Below the pieces are notes generated by a model. The model saw nothing but the letters and a program-made list of their open reading frames with translations, was not told the origin of the DNA and made no database searches. From NCBI RefSeq assembly GCF_005862305.2, contig NZ_CP054021.1, positions 310,001-374,000 of the forward strand: a DNA stretch of 64,000 nucleotides, read 5' to 3'. The stretch is from Rhizobium indicum. Lineage in GTDB: Bacteria > Pseudomonadota > Alphaproteobacteria > Rhizobiales > Rhizobiaceae. Shown here in pieces: positions 30,878-39,353 of the stretch. The position numbers and the translations under genes are program-made. Position 1 is the first letter of the stretch. Every line of letters begins with the position of its first letter.

Positions 30878-32611
30878 TTATTCAGCCGGCATCGGGCTCA
30901 AGCCGCCCTCGTCCAGCGGAGGACGTGCCTGCCGTTCCCGTTTCTGCGAAGCCCGCGACAGAACGCTCTGCCGGTTCACGGATTTGCGCTCCTCGTCGAT
31001 GCGGCGGATCAGGATCTCCGCGCGCTCGACCGAGCCGAGAAGCGCCAGGATAGTGCCGCGTTCGGCTGCGCCGGCATTCGGGCCAAGTGCCAGTGTCTGT
31101 TCCCGCAGTTCGGTGACATTGGGAAGGCTGACATGGCCGGCCGGCATGGAGGGACGAACCACGCCATAGTCGGGCATGATATCCTGCAAAGAGGCATCGA
31201 GCTTGCTCAGTGCCAGATTGACGATCGCCAAAGCGGGTTCGCTGAATTTTTCACGCTTCACGCGCCGCGCGACCTGGTGCATCGATTCCGTCAACGCAGC
31301 AGTGAAATCCGCCTCCTCGATCAGGCTGGCGACCAGATCGAGTTGCTCGTAAGGCAGATCCTCCTTCATCAGCGATGCGGTATAATCGCGAATGTCACGG
31401 CTGAGGATATCGGTGGCAAGATAGTGTTCGCCCGGATCTGATGGCGCCGACTTGGCGGATCGGGCAATATCCAGGAACATTGCGCCGGCCTGCAGATGAC
31501 GCGCGGTCTCCTGCTGGACGGCCGGAACGGCCCGCGCGAAGTCGCTTGTGAGCCTGCGATCGAGGAATTTCGGGGTCGAATAATCTTCCACATCCTCGGC
31601 GTCGATACGGCCGATGCGCGACAAGACACGTTCGAAGACGCTGACGAAGGGAAACAGCAGCGCCGTGTTGAAGACGTTGAAGAAGGTCGAATAGAGACCG
31701 ACAGCGACCGGAACCAGCGGAAATGTCTCCTTGCCCTCGACCACGACCGGAACGCCGGGATCGCCGCCGAACCACTGCATCGCCCATGCCAGAACGTCGA
31801 TCGAGACGAAGAACAAGGGCACAGTGATGCAGACGCCGATAATATTGAAGGACATATGGGCATAGGCAGCGCGTTTGGCGTTCTTCGACAGATTGAGCGA
31901 GGCAATCCAGGAGGTGATCGTGGTTCCGAGATCCGCACCCAGCGAGAAGGCAACCGCCGTCGTCCAGTCAAGGACACCGGCCGCTCCGAGCCCCATGACG
32001 ATACCGATCGTCGCCGACGAGGAGTGGATCATCGCAGTGACGCCGGCGGCGATCAGCACGCATTTGATCAGGTTATAATAGGAGTCGGCGGTCAGCGTCG
32101 ACAGAACGTCCATGACCTCCGGAATGTTGCGCAGCGGCCGAAGGCCGCCGGTCATCAAATTGAGACCGTAGAAAATCAGCGCGAAGCCCATGCAGGCAAG
32201 TGCGACGTTGCGGATTCGCTCGCTCTTGGCAAAGCAGTAGACCAGCGAAAAAACGCCCGCAAAGATCAGGCCAAGAGGACCGAGCGGCAAGGCGATCAGG
32301 CCGTTTCCGAGCGTCGTCCCGATGTTGGCACCCATGATGACGCTGATCGCCGGACGCAATCCGACAACGCCGGCATTGACGAGGCCGACGACCATGACCG
32401 TCATTGCCGTCGATGACTGGATGACACCGGTGATGAGCGTTCCCGCGATGACGCCCTTGATCGGCGTGCCTGCGGCTCTCGCGAGAAATGCGCGCATCTT
32501 GTTGACGGAGAGTGCCTGGATGCCGTTCGACATGAACTCCAGACCGAGCATGAATATCCCCAGCCCGCCGATAACAGGCACAAGAATATCCTTGAAAATG
32601 TCGATGTTCAT
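30878..32611 (-). CDS. Na+/phosphate cotransporter with PhoU-like C-terminus
   Basis: A 577-residue protein. The N-terminal 320 residues hold two inverted Na/Pi-cotransporter repeats with the QSSTA motifs GVIQSSTAMTVMVVG and MIHSSSATIGIVMG and a long string of membrane helices. About 350-540 is a helical PhoU-like domain (LDIARSAKSAPSDPGEHYLATDILSRDIRDY). It should import phosphate with sodium at the inner membrane. It is 113 bases after an orphan pstS and lies behind a candidate Pho box, so phosphate starvation is the likely inducer. GGGGGTAAGGCG precedes the ATG. Confidence 0.88.
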   Translation of the reverse strand: MNIDIFKDILVPVIGGLGIFMLGLEFMSNGIQALSVNKMRAFLARAAGTPIKGVIAGTLITGVIQSSTAMTVMVVGLVNAGVVGLRPAISVIMGANIGTTLGNGLIALPLGPLGLIFAGVFSLVYCFAKSERIRNVALACMGFALIFYGLNLMTGGLRPLRNIPEVMDVLSTLTADSYYNLIKCVLIAAGVTAMIHSSSATIGIVMGLGAAGVLDWTTAVAFSLGADLGTTITSWIASLNLSKNAKRAAYAHMSFNIIGVCITVPLFFVSIDVLAWAMQWFGGDPGVPVVVEGKETFPLVPVAVGLYSTFFNVFNTALLFPFVSVFERVLSRIGRIDAEDVEDYSTPKFLDRRLTSDFARAVPAVQQETARHLQAGAMFLDIARSAKSAPSDPGEHYLATDILSRDIRDYTASLMKEDLPYEQLDLVASLIEEADFTAALTESMHQVARRVKREKFSEPALAIVNLALSKLDASLQDIMPDYGVVRPSMPAGHVSLPNVTELREQTLALGPNAGAAERGTILALLGSVERAEILIRRIDEERKSVNRQSVLSRASQKRERQARPPLDEGGLSPMPAE

Positions 32612-32724
32612 TACGCCTTACCCCCTTGGCGCCAAAATGGCGCGCTTTCAACGACGCCCCCGCGTCTCACATGTCCGATTTCATACGGTCGGGGATGTCC
32701 CGACCGCGTATGCGCGCAAAGGAA

Positions 32725-33816
32725 TTACTGGCTCGCGGATGCATCCTGCTTCAGCCAGTATTTGACGATCTGACTGACGAGCTGCGGCGGCAAAGGCACA
32801 TAGCCCAGCACCTCGGCATCCTTGCTGCCTGTCTCGAACGCCAGACGGAAAAAATCATGCACGCGGCGATAGCGATTGGGCGCCTGTCCCGTCATTGGAA
32901 CGACAGCAAATGTCGCCCCGCTGATCGGATAGGCCGCCTCTCCCGGTTGATCCGTGAGCGACACCGAAAAATCTTTCGCTTCATCCCATGAGGCGGTGCT
33001 GGCGGCAGCCCGCACGCCATCCGGTCCCGGTTTTACGAACTGGCCCGATTTGTTCTGAACAGCGGCATAGGGCAGGTTTGCACGCTCGACCTGGCCAAAA
33101 TCGGCATAGGCGATCGCCCCCTTGGTTGCCTGCACCGCGCGAATGAGATCCCCGGTTCCCTCGACACTCGTCCCCACAGGCCACGCGATCAGCGTATCCG
33201 CTCCATGTGCCGCCTTCCATTCCGGGCTTGCCGAGGACAGGAATTCGGTGAACATGAAGGTGGTGCCTGATCCGTCCTTGCGGGTAACCGGCCTGATTTT
33301 CTGATCGGGAAGGCTGATCTCCGGGTTGATCGCCTTGATGGCAGGGTCAGCCCACGACTGGATCTTGCCGAGATAGATATTCGCAAGCAGCGGGCCAGTC
33401 AGGTTGATACGGCCCTTGTCGATACCGTCAAGGTTAACGGCAATCGCCACGCTGCCGAGCACGATCGGAAACTGCTGGCGGCCATGCTTTAAAAGCTCGT
33501 CATGGGAAACAGGCACATCGGTCGCAGCGAAACCCAGCTCCGGCTGATCAAGGCGCATCAGACCTGCCAGCGAACCGACGAGCTCGTAGTCTACCGTCCA
33601 GTCGGGTGAGCTGAAGTCGCCGTCATCCATCCGCGCCTTCTCGTAGATTTCCGCCCACTTCGCGATGATGGGTGCCGCGAAAGTGGAGCCGGCGCCGCGA
33701 ATGGGCTCGGCCCTGGCTGCAGGAGCGATGAAGAGTGATGCCACAACTGCCGCAAGTCCGGCAAAGCCGGCGGCGGCGGTCGTCACTCTGTGGACTTGCC
33801 GAAAAAAACGTTCCAT
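32725..33816 (-). CDS. Phosphate ABC-type binding protein (PstS-like), orphan
   Basis: A 363-residue periplasmic binding protein with a signal peptide (cleaved after APAARA near residue 37). Phosphate-binding loops are visible: GAGSTFAAPIIAKW near residue 41, GFAATDVPVS, and RKDGSGTTFMFTEFLS. The ATG at 33816 has GAGGGGAAG upstream. No pstC, pstA or pstB is present here; instead a Na/Pi cotransporter follows. It may serve a distant Pst transporter or act as a scavenging or signalling protein. A Pho-box-like site lies upstream. Confidence 0.88.
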   Translation of the reverse strand: MERFFRQVHRVTTAAAGFAGLAAVVASLFIAPAARAEPIRGAGSTFAAPIIAKWAEIYEKARMDDGDFSSPDWTVDYELVGSLAGLMRLDQPELGFAATDVPVSHDELLKHGRQQFPIVLGSVAIAVNLDGIDKGRINLTGPLLANIYLGKIQSWADPAIKAINPEISLPDQKIRPVTRKDGSGTTFMFTEFLSSASPEWKAAHGADTLIAWPVGTSVEGTGDLIRAVQATKGAIAYADFGQVERANLPYAAVQNKSGQFVKPGPDGVRAAASTASWDEAKDFSVSLTDQPGEAAYPISGATFAVVPMTGQAPNRYRRVHDFFRLAFETGSKDAEVLGYVPLPPQLVSQIVKYWLKQDASASQ

Positions 33817-34162
33817 CGGCGCTTCCCCTCGCAACCGTTGACTGCGCACTTCGATCAGAATTCAAACCAGATCGGCTCAGGACCCGCTGTACGAACCCGT
33901 GGTCCAGCCGACAGGAATTCCTGCCACCACTAAGTATTTCCATTCATTAACATTTTAATGACAGTTTAGTTTTGCGGGTTTCTGATTCTCGCCGCAGGAC
34001 ATTCTTTGGTTGATCGATGTCGCTCTAAAAATTCCAAATAAAACCGTCACTCAACTGACACATCGGCAGCATTTACAATGGTAAAACAACGCAGCGCGCG
34101 CCACGGCCAGACCGACGGTGCGGATTGCTTCTGCGTTCGAGGTGAAAGATGATGCGGCGGCG
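33817..34162. other. Intergenic region upstream of the pstS-like gene
   Basis: 346 bases between the pstS start and the stop of the NAD(P)H-hydrate repair gene. The middle (33940-34080) is AT-rich for this genome and holds a Pho-box-like direct repeat. No convincing small gene or RNA was seen. Confidence 0.6.
33947..33964 (-). promoter_or_regulatory. Candidate PhoB box upstream of the pstS-like gene
   Basis: On the minus strand CTGTCAT is followed after four bases (TAAA) by ATGTTAA, close to the two-repeat PhoB site (CTGTCAT-N4-CTGTCAT). The first half is exact, the second matches five of seven. It lies 131 bases before the pstS-like start. Confidence 0.5.
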
Positions 34163-35638
34163 CTAAAGCGGCAATACCTCGGCTGCGAGTTCCTCCGCCG
34201 TCAGCCCTTTGCCGGCGCGTTGGCCGGCCTCGCCGTGCAGCCAGACGCCGGCAGCCGCGGCCTCGAAGGCCGGTAGGCCCTGGGCGAGCAAGCCGCCGAT
34301 GATGCCGGCAAGCACGTCGCCTGAACCGGCGGTGGCAAGCCAGACGGGAGCGTTGGTATTGATGAGCGCACGTCCATCAGATGCTGCGATGACGGTATCG
34401 GCGCCCTTGTAGATAATCGCGGCATTGGCGCGGCGGGCGGCGGCCACAGCCTTGTCCACCTTGCCGAGCCCATCGTCGCCGCCGATATCGGGAAAGAGCC
34501 GCGCGAATTCACCCTCGTGCGGCGTCAGCACCAGACGCGGCTCACCCCGGAAAAGATCAAACAGCTGCTGCGGATCGTCCTTGAACGAGGAGATGCCGTC
34601 GGCATCGAGCACCAGATGACGATCGGCAAGGGCCGAGACGAAGCCGCGCGCCCTGGCGCCGATGCCGAAACCGGGGCCGAGGACGAAGGTCTGCAGCCGC
34701 TTGTCGGAGAGCCAGTCGCCGAGGTCGGCCTCGTCGTCGATGGCATGCAGCATGACGGCGGTCAGATGCGCGGCATTGGCGGCCATCGCCGCGCGGGGGG
34801 CGGCGATCGTCACTAGGCCGGCGCCGGCCTTAAGGCCCGAGATCGCCGACATGCGCGCCGCACCCGTCTTGTCGGCCTCACCTGAGAAGACGACCAGATG
34901 ACCGCGCTTGTATTTGTGGGTTTCCAGTTGCTCGGCCGGCAGCGCACCCTTCCAGGCATCCGGCGTGTTCTCGGCGATGACGCCGCTTGCCTCAGCCCTG
35001 ACGATGCGGGCGGGGATACCGATGTCGAAGACCTCCAATTCACCGCAAAGCTCCCTGCCCGGCATCAGCAGATGGCCGGGCTTGCGGGTCATGAAGGTGA
35101 TGGTGTTGCAGGCCCGGAAGGCGGCACCCAGCACCTTGCCGGTGCGACCATCAAGACCGGAGGGCAGATCGATGGCAAGCACGGGAATAGCGGCCTCGGT
35201 GACGCGGCCGATCAGCGCGCGCACATCGGCCGACACTTCGCGGCCAAGCCCCGCCCCGAACAGGCCATCGATGACGACGTCGCCGTTTTCCGGCCGGTAG
35301 AGGTCGAGGTTTTGCCCCTGGAGCACGCAACCGGCCCGGGCGCGGGCGGCATCGCCCTTCAGCCTGGAGGGATCGCCGACGTGGAAGAGCGCCACCCTCG
35401 CCCTGCTCCCCTGCAGATGACGTGCGGCGACATAGGCGTCGCCGCCATTGTTGCCGGGTCCGCAGAAGACGACGAAGCGCAACGCTCCGGGATGAAGGCG
35501 CAGAGCAGCAGCCGCGACCGCGGCACCTGCCCTCTCCATCAGGCCGAAGGAGTCAATGCCGGATGCGGCCGCAGCCGCGTCGACAGCGGCCATTTCGGCA
35601 GGCGTGAGAAGAAGATCGGACAGATGTTTGTTCATCAT
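34163..35638 (-). CDS. nnr: Bifunctional NAD(P)H-hydrate epimerase / ADP-dependent dehydratase
   Basis: A 491-residue fusion that repairs hydrated NAD(P)H. The N-terminal YjeF epimerase half has FVVFCGPGNNGGDAYVAARHL (about residue 57) and IDLPSGLDGRTGKVLG; the C-terminal ribokinase-like dehydratase half has GHLVVFSGEADKTGAARMSA, LVLTPHEGEFARLFPD and TAGSGDVLAGIIGGLLAQG (near the end). Two adjacent ATGs (35638 and 35635) are equal candidates. It stands alone; the first bases overlap no other gene. Confidence 0.93.
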   Translation of the reverse strand: MMNKHLSDLLLTPAEMAAVDAAAAASGIDSFGLMERAGAAVAAAALRLHPGALRFVVFCGPGNNGGDAYVAARHLQGSRARVALFHVGDPSRLKGDAARARAGCVLQGQNLDLYRPENGDVVIDGLFGAGLGREVSADVRALIGRVTEAAIPVLAIDLPSGLDGRTGKVLGAAFRACNTITFMTRKPGHLLMPGRELCGELEVFDIGIPARIVRAEASGVIAENTPDAWKGALPAEQLETHKYKRGHLVVFSGEADKTGAARMSAISGLKAGAGLVTIAAPRAAMAANAAHLTAVMLHAIDDEADLGDWLSDKRLQTFVLGPGFGIGARARGFVSALADRHLVLDADGISSFKDDPQQLFDLFRGEPRLVLTPHEGEFARLFPDIGGDDGLGKVDKAVAAARRANAAIIYKGADTVIAASDGRALINTNAPVWLATAGSGDVLAGIIGGLLAQGLPAFEAAAAGVWLHGEAGQRAGKGLTAEELAAEVLPL

Positions 35639-36317
<679 letters not shown>

Positions 36318-36395
36318 CCACTTTGCCAATCGCGCAAAGTCCGTTACCGTCACCGCCGACCTACACCGTCATCGCAAATCGGAGGAAACTCATTA

Positions 36396-37805
36396 ATGGC
36401 GACCGCAAGCGAAATTCTGAAGCAGATCAAGGAGAACGACGTAAAGTTCGTCGATCTGCGTTTCACCGACCCGAAGGGCAAGCTGCAGCATGTGACGATG
36501 GACGTTGTCTGCGTCGACGAAGACATGTTTGCTGACGGCGTGATGTTCGACGGCTCCTCGATCGGCGGCTGGAAGGCCATCAACGAGTCCGACATGGTGC
36601 TGATGCCCGATACCGAAACGGTGCATATGGACCCGTTTTTCGCCCAGTCGACCATGGTCATCGTCTGCGACATCCTCGATCCAGTCTCCGGCGAGGCCTA
36701 TAACCGCGATCCGCGCGGCACCGCCAAGAAGGCCGAAGCCTACCTCAAGGCATCCGGCATCGGCGATACAGTCTTCGTCGGCCCTGAAGCCGAATTCTTC
36801 GTCTTCGACGACGTCAAGTACAAGGCCGATCCCTACAATACCGGCTTCAAGCTCGATTCGACCGAATTGCCGTCGAATGACGATACCGATTACGAGACCG
36901 GCAACCTCGGCCATCGCCCGCGCGTCAAGGGCGGCTATTTCCCGGTTCCCCCCGTCGACAGCGCCCAGGACATGCGTTCGGAAATGCTGACGGTGCTCTC
37001 CGAAATGGGCGTCGTCGTGGAAAAGCATCACCATGAAGTCGCTGCCGCCCAGCACGAACTCGGCATCAAGTTCGATACGCTGGTGCGCAACGCCGACAAG
37101 ATGCAGATCTACAAATATGTCGTGCACCAGGTGGCCAACGCCTACGGCAAGACGGCGACCTTCATGCCGAAGCCGATCTTCGGCGACAACGGCTCGGGCA
37201 TGCATGTGCACCAGTCGATCTGGAAGGGCGGCAAGCCGACCTTTGCCGGCGACGAATATGCCGGCCTTTCCGAGAGCTGCCTGTTCTACATCGGCGGCAT
37301 CATCAAGCATGCCAAGGCGATCAACGCCTTCACCAATCCGTCGACGAACTCCTACAAGCGCCTCGTCCCGGGTTACGAAGCCCCTGTGCTGCTTGCCTAT
37401 TCGGCCCGCAACCGTTCGGCTTCCTGCCGCATTCCGTTCGGCTCCAACCCGAAGGCCAAGCGCGTCGAAGTCCGCTTCCCGGATCCGACCGCCAATCCCT
37501 ATCTCGCCTTTGCTGCCATGCTGATGGCCGGTCTCGACGGCATCAAGAACAAGATCCATCCCGGCAAGGCCATGGACAAGGACCTCTACGACCTGCCGCC
37601 GAAGGAACTGAAGAAGATCCCGACCGTCTGCGGCAGCTTGCGCGAAGCGCTCGAAAGCCTCGACAAGGACCGCAAGTTCCTGACAGCCGGCGGCGTCTTC
37701 GACGACGATCAGATCGATGCCTTCATCGAGCTGAAGATGGCTGAGGTGATGCGTTTCGAAATGACGCCACATCCGGTCGAATACGACATGTACTATTCGG
37801 CCTGA
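36396..37805 (+). CDS. glnA: Glutamine synthetase type I
   Basis: A 469-residue GSI that makes glutamine from glutamate, ammonia and ATP as a dodecamer. Key blocks: [19 protein letters not shown] (about 50), [10 protein letters not shown] (about 130), [15 protein letters not shown] (about 265), and the adenylylation Tyr in [15 protein letters not shown] (near 398), so GlnE control should be kept. Strong GGAGGAA before ATG. The glnB-glnA pair is the ammonium-assimilation core. Confidence 0.97.
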   Translation: MATASEILKQIKENDVKFVDLRFTDPKGKLQHVTMDVVCVDEDMFADGVMFDGSSIGGWKAINESDMVLMPDTETVHMDPFFAQSTMVIVCDILDPVSGEAYNRDPRGTAKKAEAYLKASGIGDTVFVGPEAEFFVFDDVKYKADPYNTGFKLDSTELPSNDDTDYETGNLGHRPRVKGGYFPVPPVDSAQDMRSEMLTVLSEMGVVVEKHHHEVAAAQHELGIKFDTLVRNADKMQIYKYVVHQVANAYGKTATFMPKPIFGDNGSGMHVHQSIWKGGKPTFAGDEYAGLSESCLFYIGGIIKHAKAINAFTNPSTNSYKRLVPGYEAPVLLAYSARNRSASCRIPFGSNPKAKRVEVRFPDPTANPYLAFAAMLMAGLDGIKNKIHPGKAMDKDLYDLPPKELKKIPTVCGSLREALESLDKDRKFLTAGGVFDDDQIDAFIELKMAEVMRFEMTPHPVEYDMYYSA

Positions 37806-37820
37806 TCGGGCCTGAACACA

Positions 37821-37846
37821 GAAAGTCCCGGCCCGCCGGGGCTTTC
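37821..37846 (+). terminator. Hairpin after glnA
   Basis: GAAAGTCCCGGC and GCCGGGGCTTTC pair over 12 positions (one G-U) beginning 16 bases after the stop. The tail is only moderately T-rich (CTTTCGCC). Confidence 0.55.
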
Positions 37847-37931
37847 GCCTCCCAGGTCATGAACGGCAAATGGCGAGGATATGACGTTCATGTGACGAAC
37901 GGCGTGCAAAATCTTGATTTGCGCGGCACCA

Positions 37932-37949
37932 ATCACCAAATTTGGTGAT
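37932..37949. promoter_or_regulatory. 18-bp perfect palindrome before hspQ
   Basis: ATCACCAAATTTGGTGAT is its own reverse complement. It ends 16 bases before the hspQ ATG, so a bound protein would block transcription or initiation. No repressor gene is adjacent. Confidence 0.6.
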
Positions 37950-37965
37950 GAAAGGAAGTCGTACC

Positions 37966-38295
37966 ATGAAAGAAAGAGTAGCAAAGTTCAGTATCGGCGA
38001 AGTGGTTCGGCACAAGGTATTTCCGTTTCGCGGCGTCATCTTCGACGTTGATCCGGAGTTCGCGAATACGGAGGAGTGGTGGAATTCCATTCCGGCCGAG
38101 GTGCGCCCGAGCAGGGACCAACCCTTCTATCACCTGCTCGCCGAGAATGACGAAAGCGAATATGTCGCTTATGTCTCCGAGCAGAACCTGATGAACGACG
38201 AAAGCGGCACGCCGCTTCGCAACCCGCAGATCTACCAGATTTTCGATCAGGCCCCGTCAGGGCAGTTCAAACCCAAGATGAGCTTCGCCCACTAG
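37966..38295 (+). CDS. hspQ: Heat-shock protein HspQ (YccV-type)
   Basis: A 109-residue protein with the YccV/hemimethylated-DNA-binding fold: AKFSIGEVVRHKVFPFRGVIFDVDPEFANTEEWW and PFYHLLAENDESEYVAYVSEQNL are diagnostic. In enterobacteria it is a heat-induced adaptor affecting DnaA stability and Lon. AAAGGAAG precedes ATG 37966; an upstream in-frame ATG is less likely. A perfect 18-bp palindrome is just upstream. Confidence 0.88.
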   Translation: MKERVAKFSIGEVVRHKVFPFRGVIFDVDPEFANTEEWWNSIPAEVRPSRDQPFYHLLAENDESEYVAYVSEQNLMNDESGTPLRNPQIYQIFDQAPSGQFKPKMSFAH

Positions 38296-38320
38296 ATCGA
38301 ATGCCCGACCGCAGAAACCA

Positions 38321-38351
38321 GGCCTCGCACTCCCGGCGAGGCCATTTCTTT
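38321..38351 (+). terminator. Terminator of hspQ
   Basis: GGCCTCGC and GCGAGGCC (38321-38343) pair over 8 bases and are followed by ATTTCTTT. Confidence 0.75.
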
Positions 38352-38355
38352 GGGC

Positions 38356-38384
38356 AACAAAAAACCCGGCGCAAAGCCGGGTTT
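38356..38384 (-). terminator. Terminator of the IalB-like gene
   Basis: On the minus strand AAACCCGGC and GCCGGGTTT (38362-38384) close a 5-base loop and run into TTTTTTGTTG. It lies 22 bases after the IalB-like stop. Confidence 0.85.
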
Positions 38385-38406
38385 CTGTCTAGAAATGATG
38401 GCAGGA

Positions 38407-39069
38407 TTACTGCGCCTTGGCTGCCTTCTGGGCGTCTTCCAGCTTCTTGCGAGCTTCCTCGGCCTTCTTCTGCATGCTGTCCTGCAGGCTGCGCTGGCTT
38501 TCAGCGAGCTTGGATTCGGAAACCGGTTCGCCGTCATAAGCGCCGGTGAAGCCTTCAAGCGAAATCTTGATCGGGTTCGGGGCGCGACGGAAATTGATCG
38601 AGGTGAAGATCACGTCGCTGCCCTTCTTGAGGCTGGCGATCATCGCGTCGGTCAGCGGAATTTCGGCAGTGCATTTGTCCGGCAGGCAGACGGCGTAGTC
38701 GAGCTTCTGGCCCTTGCCGCCATCGATCTGCATGATGACGCCGGGAGGAACGAGGCGTGCCGTGGGAACCGAGACCTGCAGGAGCTTGCGGTTGATCTTG
38801 CCGGAAACCGAGATCAGGCCGACGGCCGTGACGAGCTGGCCGCCATTGGCGAGGATCAGGTTCTGGACAACACAGATGTCGTTGTCTTCCTGCTTGCTGC
38901 AGGTCTTGTACCAGCCGAGCTTCGGCGCTCCTGCGGCCTGTGCCGGGGCATCGGCCGGAGCCTGTGCCGCCGCATCCTGTGCGAAGGCGGAGACCGGAGC
39001 CGAAGCGCCGAACACCACTGCCAGAACGGACAGCGCTGCCCGCATTTTCTTTTCAGACTTGAACATCAT
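38407..39069 (-). CDS. Invasion-associated locus B (IalB) family secreted protein
   Basis: A 220-residue secreted protein with a signal peptide (SVLAVVFGASAPVSAFA, cut after AQ near residue 31). The IalB core follows: LGWYKTCSKQEDNDICVVQNLI, a Cys pair likely disulfide-linked, and YAVCLPDKCTAEIPLTDAMIASLKKG. The last 35 residues form a charged coiled coil (QDSMQKKAEEARKKLEDAQKAAK). IalB proteins were named in Bartonella but are common in rhizobia; here the role is unknown and periplasmic. Two adjacent ATGs (39069, 39066) may start it. Confidence 0.87.
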   Translation of the reverse strand: MMFKSEKKMRAALSVLAVVFGASAPVSAFAQDAAAQAPADAPAQAAGAPKLGWYKTCSKQEDNDICVVQNLILANGGQLVTAVGLISVSGKINRKLLQVSVPTARLVPPGVIMQIDGGKGQKLDYAVCLPDKCTAEIPLTDAMIASLKKGSDVIFTSINFRRAPNPIKISLEGFTGAYDGEPVSESKLAESQRSLQDSMQKKAEEARKKLEDAQKAAKAQ

Positions 39070-39223
39070 AACGAATTCCGTCTCCTGATATCCGTTCGGG
39101 GCAGCGTCTTGCCGCCCCAACCATCGGGTCGTTCGGCACTCCACCTCTTAAAAAAATAAGGCAAATGCATGACCCCGAAACTTCGGGTTCACCTGTTACA
39201 TCGCAGCGTTCAAGATATCCAGC

Positions 39224-39270
39224 ATTTCTTTGGCAATTTGAGGTGCATTTCGTCGCGATGCCAAAGAAAT
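39224..39270 (+). repeat. Long inverted repeat upstream of the YejA-like gene
   Basis: ATTTCTTTGGCA (39224-39235) and TGCCAAAGAAAT (39259-39270) are exact complements around a 23-base spacer, 84 bases before the ATG of the next gene. It could fold in the leader RNA or be a paired protein site. No T-run follows. Confidence 0.55.
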
Positions 39271-39353
39271 CGCCGTTCCGTGTGGGAATCGGTCGACCCC
39301 ATGATAATCTTCGCGTGAATCATGCACCGTTTTCACGGATCAAGGATTGCCGA

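Noticed and set aside
37913..37949. Sigma-32 promoter for hspQ
   Set aside because: A CTTG is present at 37913 but no matching -10 element at the right distance was clear, so it was not listed.
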